From: UBA11512 sp964623895
GTDB lineage: Bacteria > Bacillota > Clostridia > Oscillospirales > CAG-272
Assembly (NCBI GenBank): GCA_964623895.1
Contig: CAZUWA010000003.1
Location: 1 to 59,475 of the forward strand
Direction: 5' to 3'
Length of the DNA: 59,475 nt
The translations under genes were made by a program, and so were the position numbers. Numbering within the stretch: position 1 is the stretch's first letter; each line of letters opens with the position of its first letter. Positions 9,164-18,602 of this stretch are shown here, piece by piece. The notes beneath the pieces were generated by a model. It worked only from the letters and a program-made list of their open reading frames with translations, searched no databases and was not told where the DNA came from.

Positions 9164-10075
9164 TTATTCAAAATAGATCAATTCTCTTTCGATCGTAATG
9201 CCGTTTTTCTCACGGATCACACCAATAATATAATCAACTAATTGTTTTACATCCAATGCGGTTGCACCACCGATGTTGATAATAAATCCGGCATGCTTTT
9301 CAGAAATCTGCGCACCGCCGACGGTATATCCTTTCAATCCCGCTTTCTCGATCAATTCGCCAATAAAATATCCGGGATATCTCTTAAACACACTACCGGC
9401 GCTTGGATATTCTAGCGGTTGTTTGCTCCTTCTGCGTCCCATGAAATCATCCATCCGTGCGCGGATTTCAGTCGGATCATCCTTCTTTAAAAGAAATCTT
9501 GCAGACAGAATGATCTTTCCGTTTGCCATGTATTCCGATCTTCTGTAGCCAAAATGGTGCCCATCTGAAGATAAAACACCAATCACTCCCGTTTGCGGAT
9601 CAAGCCAAGTGCTCTCTACAAGGGTGTCCGATACCTGATAATCGTATGCACCGGCATTCATATAGACTGCACCGCCCACGCTTCCAGGAATCCCGAACAA
9701 TCCTTCAATACCCGAAAGCCCTGCGATGCATGCCTTAGTTGTAACAGAAGCAAGAGATGCGCCTGCTTCTGCAATGAGTTCGCTCTCATTGACCTCCACT
9801 TTGTTCATTGATGTGAGGAAAATTATCGCTCCACGAAAACCTTCATCTGAAAACAAAATATTGGAACAATATCCCATAACGCGGTACTCTATTCTTGCTT
9901 TCTTTGCAGAAGTTATCGCATTTATCAAACCTTCGACAGAGGTGGGATAGATCGCATAATCTACTGGTCCGCCAATGCGGAAGGAGGCGCATTCGGAAAG
10001 GGGTTTTGATGTCCTGTATCTCAAAAAACCTCTTTCCGATAAACTGTCAAGCATAGTCAAAAACTCTTGGTTCAA
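9164..10075 (-). CDS. murB: UDP-N-acetylenolpyruvoylglucosamine reductase (MurB)
   Basis: MurB is the cytoplasmic flavoenzyme that uses NADPH and FAD to reduce UDP-GlcNAc-enolpyruvate to UDP-MurNAc, the second committed step of peptidoglycan precursor synthesis. The 303 residues fit the shorter type II MurB. FAD-binding signatures are visible at GYCSNILFSDEGF (68-80) and GIPGSVGGAVYMNAGAY (128-144). The proton-donor Ser is S228 in PSAGSVFKR, and the GGAQISEKHAGFIIN segment (253-267) follows. It shares the operon with whiA and tyrS, and also with the downstream class A PBP, so the operon holds two cell-wall steps. Confidence 0.96.
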   Translation of the reverse strand: MNQEFLTMLDSLSERGFLRYRTSKPLSECASFRIGGPVDYAIYPTSVEGLINAITSAKKARIEYRVMGYCSNILFSDEGFRGAIIFLTSMNKVEVNESELIAEAGASLASVTTKACIAGLSGIEGLFGIPGSVGGAVYMNAGAYDYQVSDTLVESTWLDPQTGVIGVLSSDGHHFGYRRSEYMANGKIILSARFLLKKDDPTEIRARMDDFMGRRRSKQPLEYPSAGSVFKRYPGYFIGELIEKAGLKGYTVGGAQISEKHAGFIINIGGATALDVKQLVDYIIGVIREKNGITIERELIYFE

Positions 10076-10111
10076 GGGAAAAGCCTCCTTTGAAAGATTC
10101 TTCCTGAAAGA

Positions 10112-11335
10112 TTATGCAAGGACAAACTTGTGGAATACCTTCTTGCCTTTACGAATGATCACGTCGCCTTTAAAATCTTCAAGAGCGACCGTCGCGTCAA
10201 AACGCTCAACTTTATTCTCTCCGAGCATCACGCCGCCGCCGATGATCAATCTCTTGGCCTCACCTTTGGAAGGTGCCAATTTTGCAAGAACCATCAGGTC
10301 GGTAACCGCAATTTTTCCATCAACAAATTGATCTGCCGAAACGGTAGTAGATGGCATATTCTCAGCACTAGCGGCGCCGGAGAAGATGGCTTTTGCAGTT
10401 TCAAGCGCTTTCTTTGCTTCTTCCTCACCATGCACCAAGGCAGTCAATTCATACGCAAGGATTTCCTTCTTCTCGTTGATACGGGAAGCATCCCAATCTT
10501 CCATAGCATTGATCTCTTCAATGGGCAAGAAGGTCAACATCTTCAAACATTTCATTACATCAGCATCGTCAACGTTGCGCCAATACTGGAAAAATTCATA
10601 CGGAGAAGTCTTTTCAGGATCTAGCCATACAGCGCCCTTTTGTGTCTTACCCATCTTCTTACCCTCGGAATTAAGAAGCAAGGTGATCGTCATGGCATGC
10701 GCATCTTTACCCAATTTTCTGCGGATCAATTCAGTACCGCCAAGCATATTGGACCATTGATCATCTCCGCCAAACTGCATATTGCAACCATACTTTTGAT
10801 AAAGCGCATAGAAATCGTAAGACTGCATGATCATATAATTGAATTCCAAGAAGGATAGTCCTCTTTCCATTCGCTGTTTATAGCACTCTGCTGTCAGCAT
10901 TCTGTTTACCGAGAAACATGCACCGACCTCTCGGAGAAGTTCCACATAGTTCAATTGGAGCAACCAATCTGCATTATTGACCATCAATGCCTTACCGTCC
11001 GAAAAATCAATAAACTTGCTCATTTGCTTCTTGAAACATTCGGCATTATGCTTGATCGTTTCAACGGTCATCATCTGGCGCATATCGGTTCTGCCCGAGG
11101 GGTCACCGATCATTGCAGTACCGTCGCCAATAAGCGCAATCGGCTTATTGCCCGCCATCTGCAATCTCTTCATCAAGCAAAGTGCCATAAAATGACCGAC
11201 ATGCAAGCTGTCTGCGGTCGGGTCGAATCCGATATAAAAAACCGCTTTGCCTTCGTTTACCATTTTTCTGATTTCTTCTTCGTTTGTTACCTGAGCAATA
11301 AGTCCTCTGGCAACCAGTTCTTCGTATACTTTCAT
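10112..11335 (-). CDS. tyrS: Tyrosyl-tRNA synthetase
   Basis: This class I synthetase charges tRNA-Tyr in the cytoplasm. The 407 residues are the usual size for the bacterial TyrRS of this type. The HIGH motif is HVGH (residues 45-48) after GFDPTADSL. The KMSKS motif appears as KMGKT near residue 228, a common TyrRS variant. A C-terminal S4-like RNA-binding domain starts around 340 (DLMVLAKLAPSKGEAKRLI). The 21-base gap to recN upstream leaves no room for a T-box, so it seems to depend on the operon promoter. Confidence 0.96.
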   Translation of the reverse strand: MKVYEELVARGLIAQVTNEEEIRKMVNEGKAVFYIGFDPTADSLHVGHFMALCLMKRLQMAGNKPIALIGDGTAMIGDPSGRTDMRQMMTVETIKHNAECFKKQMSKFIDFSDGKALMVNNADWLLQLNYVELLREVGACFSVNRMLTAECYKQRMERGLSFLEFNYMIMQSYDFYALYQKYGCNMQFGGDDQWSNMLGGTELIRRKLGKDAHAMTITLLLNSEGKKMGKTQKGAVWLDPEKTSPYEFFQYWRNVDDADVMKCLKMLTFLPIEEINAMEDWDASRINEKKEILAYELTALVHGEEEAKKALETAKAIFSGAASAENMPSTTVSADQFVDGKIAVTDLMVLAKLAPSKGEAKRLIIGGGVMLGENKVERFDATVALEDFKGDVIIRKGKKVFHKFVLA

Positions 11336-11356
11336 TTTGAATATATCCTTTCAGTT

Positions 11357-13057
11357 CTATCTCTGATTTTGTCCTTCCAGAAGCAGTTCCGCGGCACTTG
11401 CACGAACAATATCCGTGATTTGAATACCTCCCATAATACGCGACAGTTCTTCTATGCGCTCCTCATATGTAAGAACATGCACTTGTGTGCGGTTTCTGCC
11501 ATCAACTTCGCTTTTGAAAATGCGATAATGCCAGTGTCCGCACGCAGCAACCTGTGCTGAGTGGGTAATACAAAAAACCTGCGTATAATCTGCAATTTCG
11601 CGAAGCTTCATTCCGATCTTTTGAGAAGTTCGTCCGGAAATGCCGGTATCGATCTCATCAAAAACGAGAGACGGTGTCGCTTCCTTATCGGCAAGCGCAA
11701 CCTTGAGCGCCAACATCACACGGGAGAGTTCGCCACCCGAAGCGATACTTGAAATAGATTTAGGCGGTTCTCCGGGATTGGCAGATATCAAAAAACGGAC
11801 TTTATTGTAGCCATTCGTCGTAAGTTTCGGCACTCCCGGAACAGTAAATTCTTCCTCAACGTCAACTCTAAAGATCACCTTTTCAAGATCCAGATAGCGT
11901 ACCTCGCCGTTCACGATCTTTTCAAGTTGTTCTGCAGCACGTTTACGAAGAGCGGACAATATCGCCCCCTCCTCACGCACTTTTGAAACGGATATCTCCA
12001 GTTCCTCTCGAATTTTTTTGATCTCATGCTCTCTGCCGACCAGTACTTCAAGTTGTTCTTTGGCATTTTCGGCATATTGGATGATCGCTTCTTCGGTGTT
12101 TCCGTACCGTTTTTTTAGACCTTTGATAAGTTCCAGACGATCTTCAATGCGATTTAACTCTTCTGTCGGATTGTCTGTGCAAACAGCGGTAAGTGCACTT
12201 GCCCCTTTCGCAATTTCTTCAAGTTCTAACTGACATGCTGTCAGACGTCTGATTGAATCCCTTGCGCTTGGCATTGCTTCCGAAAGCTGTTCAAGAGCAG
12301 TCGAAGCAATTTCGATCAAATCGTAAGCGGAATTGCCTTTTTCGTTTTTGTAAAGTCCACGGTAGACGATACGCGCTTGTTTGATTAGTTTTTGTGCATC
12401 GCGTACAAGATGTTTGCGAGATTCCAGTTCCTCTTCTTCTCCATTTTTTAATTTTGCTTCGCCGATCTCTTTCACGGCAAATTTCAATTTTTTGATCGTT
12501 TCCCCTCGTTGCTCCTCTTCTTTTAACAGTTGCGTCAATTGGCTTTTCAATGCAACAGAAGCACTGTAAGCGGCAGAATACCCTGCAAGCTGTTTTTCGC
12601 ATTCGCCATATCGGTCAAGCAAAGTCAAATGCGTCTCTTCATCCAAAAGACTTTGCGTATCATGCTGTCCATGAATACCAACAAGCAGAAGACCAACAGC
12701 CTTTAATTTGGAAAGTGGGACAGCTCTTCCGTTGATCTTACAAGCGGAACGACCTTCCGTTGTCGCGCTACGAAAGACGAGTAATTCGCCGTTTTCATCC
12801 GGCAGAACCCCCTCTCTGGCAAGAAGCATACAAGAACGTTCATCTATATCTGTGAAAAGTCCTTCCACCGAAGCCCTTTCTTCTCCCGCACGGATCATAT
12901 CTTTGTCAAAGCGAGCACCCATCAATAATCTGACAGATCCGATAATAATCGATTTGCCTGCGCCGGTCTCTCCGGTCATCACCGTTAAGCCTTTTGAAAA
13001 GTCCAGATCCAGCTCCTTGATGACCGCAATATTTTCTATATGCAATGAGGATAGCAT
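11357..13057 (-). CDS. recN: DNA repair protein RecN
   Basis: RecN is an SMC-like ATPase that acts early in double-strand-break repair. The 566 residues show an N-terminal Walker A GETGAGKS (29-36), a long charged central coiled coil (about 150-370), and a C-terminal head with SIASGGELSRVMLAL (signature) and LVFDEIDTGISG (Walker B). The gene order argR then recN is widely conserved in Firmicutes. Confidence 0.95.
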   Translation of the reverse strand: MLSSLHIENIAVIKELDLDFSKGLTVMTGETGAGKSIIIGSVRLLMGARFDKDMIRAGEERASVEGLFTDIDERSCMLLAREGVLPDENGELLVFRSATTEGRSACKINGRAVPLSKLKAVGLLLVGIHGQHDTQSLLDEETHLTLLDRYGECEKQLAGYSAAYSASVALKSQLTQLLKEEEQRGETIKKLKFAVKEIGEAKLKNGEEEELESRKHLVRDAQKLIKQARIVYRGLYKNEKGNSAYDLIEIASTALEQLSEAMPSARDSIRRLTACQLELEEIAKGASALTAVCTDNPTEELNRIEDRLELIKGLKKRYGNTEEAIIQYAENAKEQLEVLVGREHEIKKIREELEISVSKVREEGAILSALRKRAAEQLEKIVNGEVRYLDLEKVIFRVDVEEEFTVPGVPKLTTNGYNKVRFLISANPGEPPKSISSIASGGELSRVMLALKVALADKEATPSLVFDEIDTGISGRTSQKIGMKLREIADYTQVFCITHSAQVAACGHWHYRIFKSEVDGRNRTQVHVLTYEERIEELSRIMGGIQITDIVRASAAELLLEGQNQR

Positions 13058-13074
13058 TGCCCTTCTTCCTCCGT

Positions 13075-13530
13075 TTATCTGTTTTGAATAACCGAATTGA
13101 TCTTAGAAAGAAGGAGTTCGCCGGCAACCTCGTCGGAAACAGCAACGAAGATCGTATCATCTCCGGCAATCGTTCCGTAAATACAGTTTAATTGCATGGC
13201 ATCAACAGCAGTAGCCGCCGCCATTGCCATACCGGTATAGGTATGAATAACTACCAAATTGCCCGTCAAACGCACGGAAATAACCGTCTCGCGAAGCACA
13301 TTATCAAACTTCGCCGTCGGTTTAAAATCATCTCCAAGAGAAGGTGCGTATCTATATTGACCGTTATCGGTAGCGATCTTGATCAGTTTCAACTCCTTGA
13401 TATCCCTCGAAACCGTCGCTTGGGTAGAATTGTAACCTGCTTCTTTTAAGCGAAGGAGCAGTTCCTCCTGCGTTTCAACATCATATTCGGTAATAATACT
13501 CAAAATTTGCTTTTGTCTTCCGTTTTTCAT
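13075..13530 (-). CDS. argR: Arginine repressor ArgR
   Basis: ArgR is a hexameric, arginine-sensing transcription regulator of arginine biosynthesis and catabolism genes. The 151 residues split into an N-terminal winged helix (1-70, including TVSRDIKELKLIKI) and a C-terminal oligomerisation and arginine-binding domain with GTIAGDDTIF. No arginine genes are in the window, so its targets are elsewhere. Its place between nadK and recN is the standard Firmicute arrangement. Confidence 0.95.
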   Translation of the reverse strand: MKNGRQKQILSIITEYDVETQEELLLRLKEAGYNSTQATVSRDIKELKLIKIATDNGQYRYAPSLGDDFKPTAKFDNVLRETVISVRLTGNLVVIHTYTGMAMAAATAVDAMQLNCIYGTIAGDDTIFVAVSDEVAGELLLSKINSVIQNR

Positions 13531-13553
13531 TTTTTATCTCCCTTCGCTTGGTT

Positions 13554-14366
13554 TTATGTCAATTTTTGTCTGACTGTTTGATAAAATGCTGCGTTTCCAA
13601 ATCGCACAAGTTTAGCTTTATTTTGGCTTTTTTTGATCAAAACGCTCTCACCGGGTTTCAACTCACAAAACGCACTGCCGTCCGCATAGCACGTAAGGGG
13701 ATCAGCATATCTCCCACGATTAATCAACTCTATTGAGGATTCAGAAGAAAAGATCAGTGGTCTTCCTGCGAGTGAATGAGAGCAAATGGGGGTAAAACAG
13801 ATACAATCCAATTTCGGATCAACAACACTACCTCCGGCAGAGAGCGAATAGGCTGTCGAACCGGTAGGAGTTGCAACAATCAATCCGTCACAACGGTAGA
13901 TCCCAAGACTTTCCCCGTGACAGATCGCCTCGATTTCCGCAACCGCCAAATGTGAATCAACCGTCACGACCACATCGTTGAGCGCTCTGCCCTCTCTGCC
14001 ACCTCCAACGAAGGAAAGCATAGTCCGCTCCTCTACACGATAGTCTCCTTCAAGAAGACTTTGTACGATTTCACGTGTCAGATCACCGATCTCGGTCAAA
14101 TAGCCCAAATGTCCCTTTCGAACGCCGAGCACCGGAACACCGTCTTGCGAGGCTTCGGAAGACGTATGGATAAGAGAACCATCTCCACCGAATACGATTA
14201 CCAGATCACATTTTTTATAAAATTCTTTCGGAAGAAGCGCTGAAACACCGTCATCCTCATTCTGCTCCATATAGCAGAATTCCACATCCGGAAAATCGGA
14301 AAAAAGTTCGGTCGCCTGTACCAGTGCATCTGCGTATTTCGCAATAGCTGTCAGACCAATCTTCAT
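13554..14366 (-). CDS. nadK: NAD kinase
   Basis: The enzyme phosphorylates NAD to NADP in the cytoplasm using ATP or polyphosphate. The 270 residues carry the GGDG motif (60-63, FGGDGSLIH) and the second signature VATPTGSTAYSLSAGG, which binds the nucleotide. Its start overlaps the end of tlyA by 4 bases (ATGA), which suggests coupled translation. Confidence 0.95.
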   Translation of the reverse strand: MKIGLTAIAKYADALVQATELFSDFPDVEFCYMEQNEDDGVSALLPKEFYKKCDLVIVFGGDGSLIHTSSEASQDGVPVLGVRKGHLGYLTEIGDLTREIVQSLLEGDYRVEERTMLSFVGGGREGRALNDVVVTVDSHLAVAEIEAICHGESLGIYRCDGLIVATPTGSTAYSLSAGGSVVDPKLDCICFTPICSHSLAGRPLIFSSESSIELINRGRYADPLTCYADGSAFCELKPGESVLIKKSQNKAKLVRFGNAAFYQTVRQKLT

Positions 14367-15151
14367 TTTCCCCCTCCTGTTTCGCCGTAAACCGCTTTTG
14401 AGATTTTTTCTCTATCAAATAAAACATCATTTTTAAAGTAAAAAAGTGCAAGATATTCCTTGTTTCCGTCCCCGCCTTCTATGGGAGAGGACACAAGATC
14501 GGCAAGAAAAAAATTGCATTTTTTAGCCTCTATCATCAATTCTTCAATGACCTTGATATGTTCTTTTTTATCTTTTACGATCCCGTTTTTGCCGAGTGCC
14601 GCCCTGCCCACTTCAAACTGCGGTTTGATAAGCGACAAAAACTGGGCGCCGTTTGCAAGCGTTTTGGAGAGCGGCAGATAGATCAATCTTTGTGAAATGA
14701 AAGAAAGATCAGAAACCGCAAGTTCTATTTTTTCTTCAAAAGTACTTTCAGAAAGATCCCTTGCGTTAAAGCCCTCTATTGGCACAACACGCAAATCGCT
14801 CTTGATCTTCTCGTGAAGTTGCCCATGTCCCACATCAAGAGCATAGACTTTTTTTGCCCCATACTGTAAAAGACAGTCTGTAAAGCCGCCTGTAGACGCG
14901 CCAAGATCAAGACACACTTTCCCATTCGCTTGAAGGTCAAAAACCTCAAAAGCACCCTGCAGTTTCAATCCGCCTCGCCCGACGAACGGAAGTGATTGCT
15001 TCAAAAGCTCCACTGTATTTTCTTTCACATCAAAGGAAGGTTTGATAACAGTCCTTCCATCAACGTGCACAAGACCTTCCTTGATACAGTATACCGCTTT
15101 TTGTCTCGATTCGGTCATCCCATTTTCAAAAAGATAACGATCTAAACGCAT
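14363..15151 (-). CDS. tlyA: TlyA-family rRNA 2'-O-methyltransferase
   Basis: TlyA proteins pair an S4 RNA-binding domain (here residues 1-60, MRLDRYLFENGMTES) with an FtsJ-like SAM-dependent methyltransferase. Characterised members methylate cytidines of 16S and 23S rRNA, and the older hemolysin label is not well supported. The SAM-binding loop is LDLGASTGGFTD near residue 98. The 262-residue length is normal. The start directly follows the ispA stop, and the gene sits in its usual ispA-tlyA-nadK neighbourhood. dxs, often found between ispA and tlyA, is missing here. Confidence 0.92.
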   Translation of the reverse strand: MRLDRYLFENGMTESRQKAVYCIKEGLVHVDGRTVIKPSFDVKENTVELLKQSLPFVGRGGLKLQGAFEVFDLQANGKVCLDLGASTGGFTDCLLQYGAKKVYALDVGHGQLHEKIKSDLRVVPIEGFNARDLSESTFEEKIELAVSDLSFISQRLIYLPLSKTLANGAQFLSLIKPQFEVGRAALGKNGIVKDKKEHIKVIEELMIEAKKCNFFLADLVSSPIEGGDGNKEYLALFYFKNDVLFDREKISKAVYGETGGGK

Positions 15152-16030
15152 TTAATGAGTCCTGTTAAGCGAAGTTCTTGCAAAATCCACAAGGTATTCG
15201 CTACCCGCATATTTTTCAATGGCAGAAACCGCAATCTCCGTCAATTCCTCTGCGCGCCGCCGTGCACCATCCATACCAAGTAATGCCACGTAAGTCGTTT
15301 TTTGATTTTTCTCATCACTACCGCTCGGCTTTCCCAGTTCCTCTTCCGAAGCAGTAACATCGAGAATATCATCGATGATCTGAAACGCCGCACCAAAATT
15401 AAGACCGTAAGTCATGGCATCCGCCAGCACCTCATCATTTACCCCCGCGGCAATACAACCAAGTCCGCATGCCGCTTCGAGGAGCGCGCCGGTTTTCTTA
15501 TCATTGATGCTGTCTAATTGCGCCGAGGTAATAGCAATGCTTTCATTGAGGATATCCTCCTCCTGACCGCCTACCATACCAAGATACCCTGCTTTATCTG
15601 CAAGGAGTTTTACAGCGCGTACATTGTCTAACGGGGCAGTTCTCTTGTTTCCTGCAAGCAATTCAAAAGCATATGTAAGCAATGCATCTCCCGCAAGAAG
15701 CGCCATTGCCTCTCCGTAGACCTTATGATTGGTGGGACGACCTCGGCGCAGATCATCATTGTCCATACAAGGCAGATCGTCATGAATCAAGGAATAGGTA
15801 TGAATCGCTTCCACCGCACAGGCATACGGAAGTGCTTTTTCGGGCTCTGTTCCAAACAGTTTATAGAATTCAAGTACCAGATGAGGTCTGAACCGTTTCC
15901 CCGGCGCAAGCAATGAGTAGCGCATACTGTTCTTTAGAGCTGTATCTTCCGAAAGTGGTGGAAAGCATTCTTTCAGTGCTTCATTCACCAGTTCCGTGTT
16001 TTTTTGCAGTCTTTCATCAATTGAAGTCAT
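15152..16030 (-). CDS. ispA: Polyprenyl (farnesyl/geranyl) diphosphate synthase
   Basis: This is a trans-prenyltransferase that condenses IPP with allylic diphosphates to make the C15 (or C10/C20) precursor of undecaprenyl phosphate and other isoprenoids. I chose the ATG at 16030 because AGGAG lies about 7 bases before it; the open frame continues to 16057. The first Asp-rich motif is DDLPCMDNDD (84-93), with the RGRPT that follows. The second is FQIIDDILD near residue 222. Length is 292 residues. It is the first gene of the ten-gene operon. Chain length cannot be fixed from sequence alone. Confidence 0.93.
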   Translation of the reverse strand: MTSIDERLQKNTELVNEALKECFPPLSEDTALKNSMRYSLLAPGKRFRPHLVLEFYKLFGTEPEKALPYACAVEAIHTYSLIHDDLPCMDNDDLRRGRPTNHKVYGEAMALLAGDALLTYAFELLAGNKRTAPLDNVRAVKLLADKAGYLGMVGGQEEDILNESIAITSAQLDSINDKKTGALLEAACGLGCIAAGVNDEVLADAMTYGLNFGAAFQIIDDILDVTASEEELGKPSGSDEKNQKTTYVALLGMDGARRRAEELTEIAVSAIEKYAGSEYLVDFARTSLNRTH

Positions 16031-16086
16031 ACTTTTTCTCCTTTGCAACCTGCGCATAAAAATAGAAATAATACTATTTTAGTTAT

Positions 16087-16115
16087 ATTATACATAATGT
16101 TTGTGAAAAAGTCAA
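16087..16115 (-). promoter_or_regulatory. SigA promoter of the ten-gene ispA operon
   Basis: On the minus strand TTGACT (16115-16110) and TATAAT (16092-16087) are 17 bases apart. It lies 57 bases upstream of the ispA start. No other comparably good promoter was seen in the short gaps down to 2071. Confidence 0.85.
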
Positions 16116-16192
16116 CAGAAAAGAAGAAATAGGTGATAATTTATGCAATTTCAAATATTTCTAATCATTTTTGTTTTTTTACGGATTTTCTA

Positions 16193-16221
16193 TTGAAATC
16201 ACAACAAAAAAGTGGTATAAT
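16193..16221 (+). promoter_or_regulatory. SigA promoter of the small membrane protein gene
   Basis: TTGAAA (16193-16198) and TATAAT (16216-16221) are separated by 17 bases and lie 35 bases before the ATG. Confidence 0.8.
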
Positions 16222-16255
16222 TGCCCTGTAAGTACGAATAAGAAGCAGGTTCTTT

Positions 16256-16669
16256 ATGAAAACATCCTTTAAACCAATCAAAGATTTTTTGTATAAATTC
16301 ATTTATCCCTCCGCAACCTTGTTTACCGTTTTAACCCTGTTGGTCTGTCTTGGTTCCAACCTTACTGTCAAACTCTCGACCCTATATATTTTTCTCTTTC
16401 TTTCCTTTGCCTTGACTGCCGCAAATCTGATTTTAAAGATCGAAAAAATGAATCTTTACTTTAGAGTTGCCACACATTTCTTACTTCTTGGCGGAGTTCT
16501 GTTTCTGACAGTCTATATGTCCGGCTATATGGCACATTCTGCCAATTGGGTGCTGATCCTCATTATATATGCCGTACTATATGCGATCCTTGCACCGATA
16601 TTTCTCTTTATTCGTTGGAAAAGGATCAGAAAAGAAAAAACAGACACAACCTATAAAAAACTGTACTAA
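16256..16669 (+). CDS. Small integral membrane protein of unknown function
   Basis: The 137-residue protein has about four hydrophobic segments (roughly 20-36, 40-60, 70-90, 96-120) and a basic C-terminal tail (RWKRIRKEKTDTTYKK). The topology is reminiscent of DUF3021-like four-helix proteins. That resemblance is an impression, not a verified match. It is a single gene with its own good promoter and a strong terminator, convergent with metI. The ribosome binding site is weak (AAGCAGG). Function unknown. Confidence 0.75.
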   Translation: MKTSFKPIKDFLYKFIYPSATLFTVLTLLVCLGSNLTVKLSTLYIFLFLSFALTAANLILKIEKMNLYFRVATHFLLLGGVLFLTVYMSGYMAHSANWVLILIIYAVLYAILAPIFLFIRWKRIRKEKTDTTYKKLY

Positions 16670-16676
16670 AAAAACG

Positions 16677-16709
16677 ATCACCGAGGAATTTCTCTTCCTC
16701 GGTGATTTT
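16677..16709. terminator. Bidirectional terminator between the membrane protein gene and metI
   Basis: ATCACCGAGGAA (16677-16688) and TTCCTCGGTGAT (16695-16706) form a perfect 12-bp stem with a 6-base loop. TTT follows on the plus strand. On the minus strand it is followed by CGTTTTTTT, so it can end both convergent transcripts. Confidence 0.85.
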
Positions 16710-16755
16710 CTGTTAAGATGTAGTAATAAAATAAAACCTGCAACCGATTTTTTTG

Positions 16756-17460
16756 TCATTTCAATCTTCTGTCTGTCTTTGTTGCCAACAACGTCCCGAC
16801 CGACTGGAAAATCTGTACCATAATGATCAAAAGGATTACCGCAATGATCATCGTCGGATACTGATATCTGTAATAGCCGTAATTGATAGCGATCTTGCCG
16901 AGTCCTCCACCGCCGATTGCACCACTCATTGCCGAATAACCAAGAATCGTAGTAATGGCAATGGTCAGATTGGAGATCAGCGAAGGGACACTTTCCGGAA
17001 TCATCACTTTTGTAATGATCTGGAACGGGGACGCACCCATGCTCTGTGCGGCTTCGATAATGTTTGGATTTACTTCTCTCAAACTCGTCTCGACTAACCG
17101 CGCTACAAACGGAAACGCCGCAAAAACGAGCGGAACGATCGTCGCTTTTGTACCAACAGAGGTACCGACAACTGCACGAGAGATCGGGATGACCATAATC
17201 ATCAAAATCAAAAACGGAACGGAGCGAAGAAGATTGATCACAACATTAAGGATCTGCATGATGAATGGTGGCAAGGGCAAAACGCCTTTTTTATCACCGA
17301 CCACCAAAAGAACACCGAGCGGCAGACCGATGACAAGAGCAAGGGCTGTGGAGAGAACCGTCACATAAAAAGTCTCCCAAATCGCAAACGGGATCTCCTC
17401 TTTCAGAACTTCCCAAGCCATTAACAGTTTATCGGCAGTAAACATATTCTCAAGATTCAT
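16756..17460 (-). CDS. metI: Methionine ABC transporter permease MetI
   Basis: MetI is the membrane subunit of the D/L-methionine importer MetNIQ. The 234 residues show five or six hydrophobic helices and the EAA-type coupling loop AAQSMGASPFQIITKVMIPES, which contacts the ATPase. It is the last gene of metQ-metN-metI and starts just after the metN stop (3-base gap), and is followed by the bidirectional terminator. Confidence 0.92.
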   Translation of the reverse strand: MNLENMFTADKLLMAWEVLKEEIPFAIWETFYVTVLSTALALVIGLPLGVLLVVGDKKGVLPLPPFIMQILNVVINLLRSVPFLILMIMVIPISRAVVGTSVGTKATIVPLVFAAFPFVARLVETSLREVNPNIIEAAQSMGASPFQIITKVMIPESVPSLISNLTIAITTILGYSAMSGAIGGGGLGKIAINYGYYRYQYPTMIIAVILLIIMVQIFQSVGTLLATKTDRRLK

Positions 17461-17463
17461 TAT

Positions 17464-18462
17464 TTATACCTCCTCCACAAAAATATTTTCGATAGAAGAA
17501 AGATATTCGATTGCTTCCGTCTGCTTCTCTTCCCCACCGGGAATACCGAGAAGCATTGTACCGTATACCTTGTCATCAACACATCTTGTCGCAGCCGAAA
17601 GAATATTGACCGGCAACTGTTTGTCAATAGCCATCTGAGAAATCACAGGCGTGCCGGCAGTCTTTGCGCCGTTGAAGATAACACGAATGCGCTTCTCATT
17701 ATCGGGATTGGATACCAGTTCATCTGCACCGTTCGGGAACACCAATCTTCTCGCTGCTGCAGACTTCGGACTGGAGAATACCGTGCCAACTAATCCTTCT
17801 TCCACAACTTCGCCGCCGTCAAGAATGGCGACTTTATTGCAGATCTCTTCAACAACGCTCATCTGATGGGTAATAACGATCACCGTGATTCCCAGTTTTT
17901 TGTTAATATCCTTGATCAGTTCCAATATTGAATGCGTAGTATTCGGATCAAGAGCCGATGTTGCTTCGTCACACAGAAGAACCTTTGGATCTGTCGCCAA
18001 GGCACGCGCAATGGCAATACGCTGCTGCTGTCCGCCCGAAAGCTGCGCCGGATATGCTTTCGCCTTGTCGGGGAGCCCAACGATTTCAAGCAATTCCGCC
18101 GCTCTTTTCTTGGCTACACTTGACTTTACCCCCGCAAGTTCCATCGGGAAACAGATGTTTTTCAAGCAGTTTCTTTGCATCAGCAAATTAAATCCCTGAA
18201 AGATCATCGTGATGTCTCTCCGCTCTTTACGCAGTTCAGTAGCGGAAAGTGCGCCAATATCCAGTCCATCAATAAGAATCTGCCCTTCAGTAGGGCGTTC
18301 CAACATATTGATACAACGAACTAGCGTGCTTTTCCCGGCGCCGCTCATCCCGATAATGCCGTAGATATCGCCGTCCTCGATCGTTAAATTGATATTTTTC
18401 AGCGCTTCCACACTACCGCCGGCAGTGCGGAATATCTTGCTCAAATTCTTGATTTCAATCAT
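17464..18462 (-). CDS. metN: Methionine ABC transporter ATP-binding protein MetN
   Basis: MetN powers methionine import. I start at the ATG at 18462, 332 residues, after an AAGGAAG site; the open frame extends to 18510. Walker A is GMSGAGKST, the signature is LSGGQQQR, and Walker B is VLLCDEATSALD. After the ATPase (about residue 250) there is a NIL-type C-terminal domain, KRIRVIFNGAKTAGTPVIS onward. In MetN this domain binds methionine and trans-inhibits transport, so activity is probably regulated at the protein level in addition to the leader upstream of metQ. Confidence 0.94.
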   Translation of the reverse strand: MIEIKNLSKIFRTAGGSVEALKNINLTIEDGDIYGIIGMSGAGKSTLVRCINMLERPTEGQILIDGLDIGALSATELRKERRDITMIFQGFNLLMQRNCLKNICFPMELAGVKSSVAKKRAAELLEIVGLPDKAKAYPAQLSGGQQQRIAIARALATDPKVLLCDEATSALDPNTTHSILELIKDINKKLGITVIVITHQMSVVEEICNKVAILDGGEVVEEGLVGTVFSSPKSAAARRLVFPNGADELVSNPDNEKRIRVIFNGAKTAGTPVISQMAIDKQLPVNILSAATRCVDDKVYGTMLLGIPGGEEKQTEAIEYLSSIENIFVEEV

Positions 18463-18602
18463 GCCAGTATCTTCCTTTGATTTAATAAAGAAATGTGCAT
18501 AAAAATGCATAGGGTTCAGTCATCCGATATAAAAACGTGGTATATAAAACGATACGGGCTGCATTCATTTGATACAGCCCGCCTCGGTTCAATCAGTGTT
18601 AT

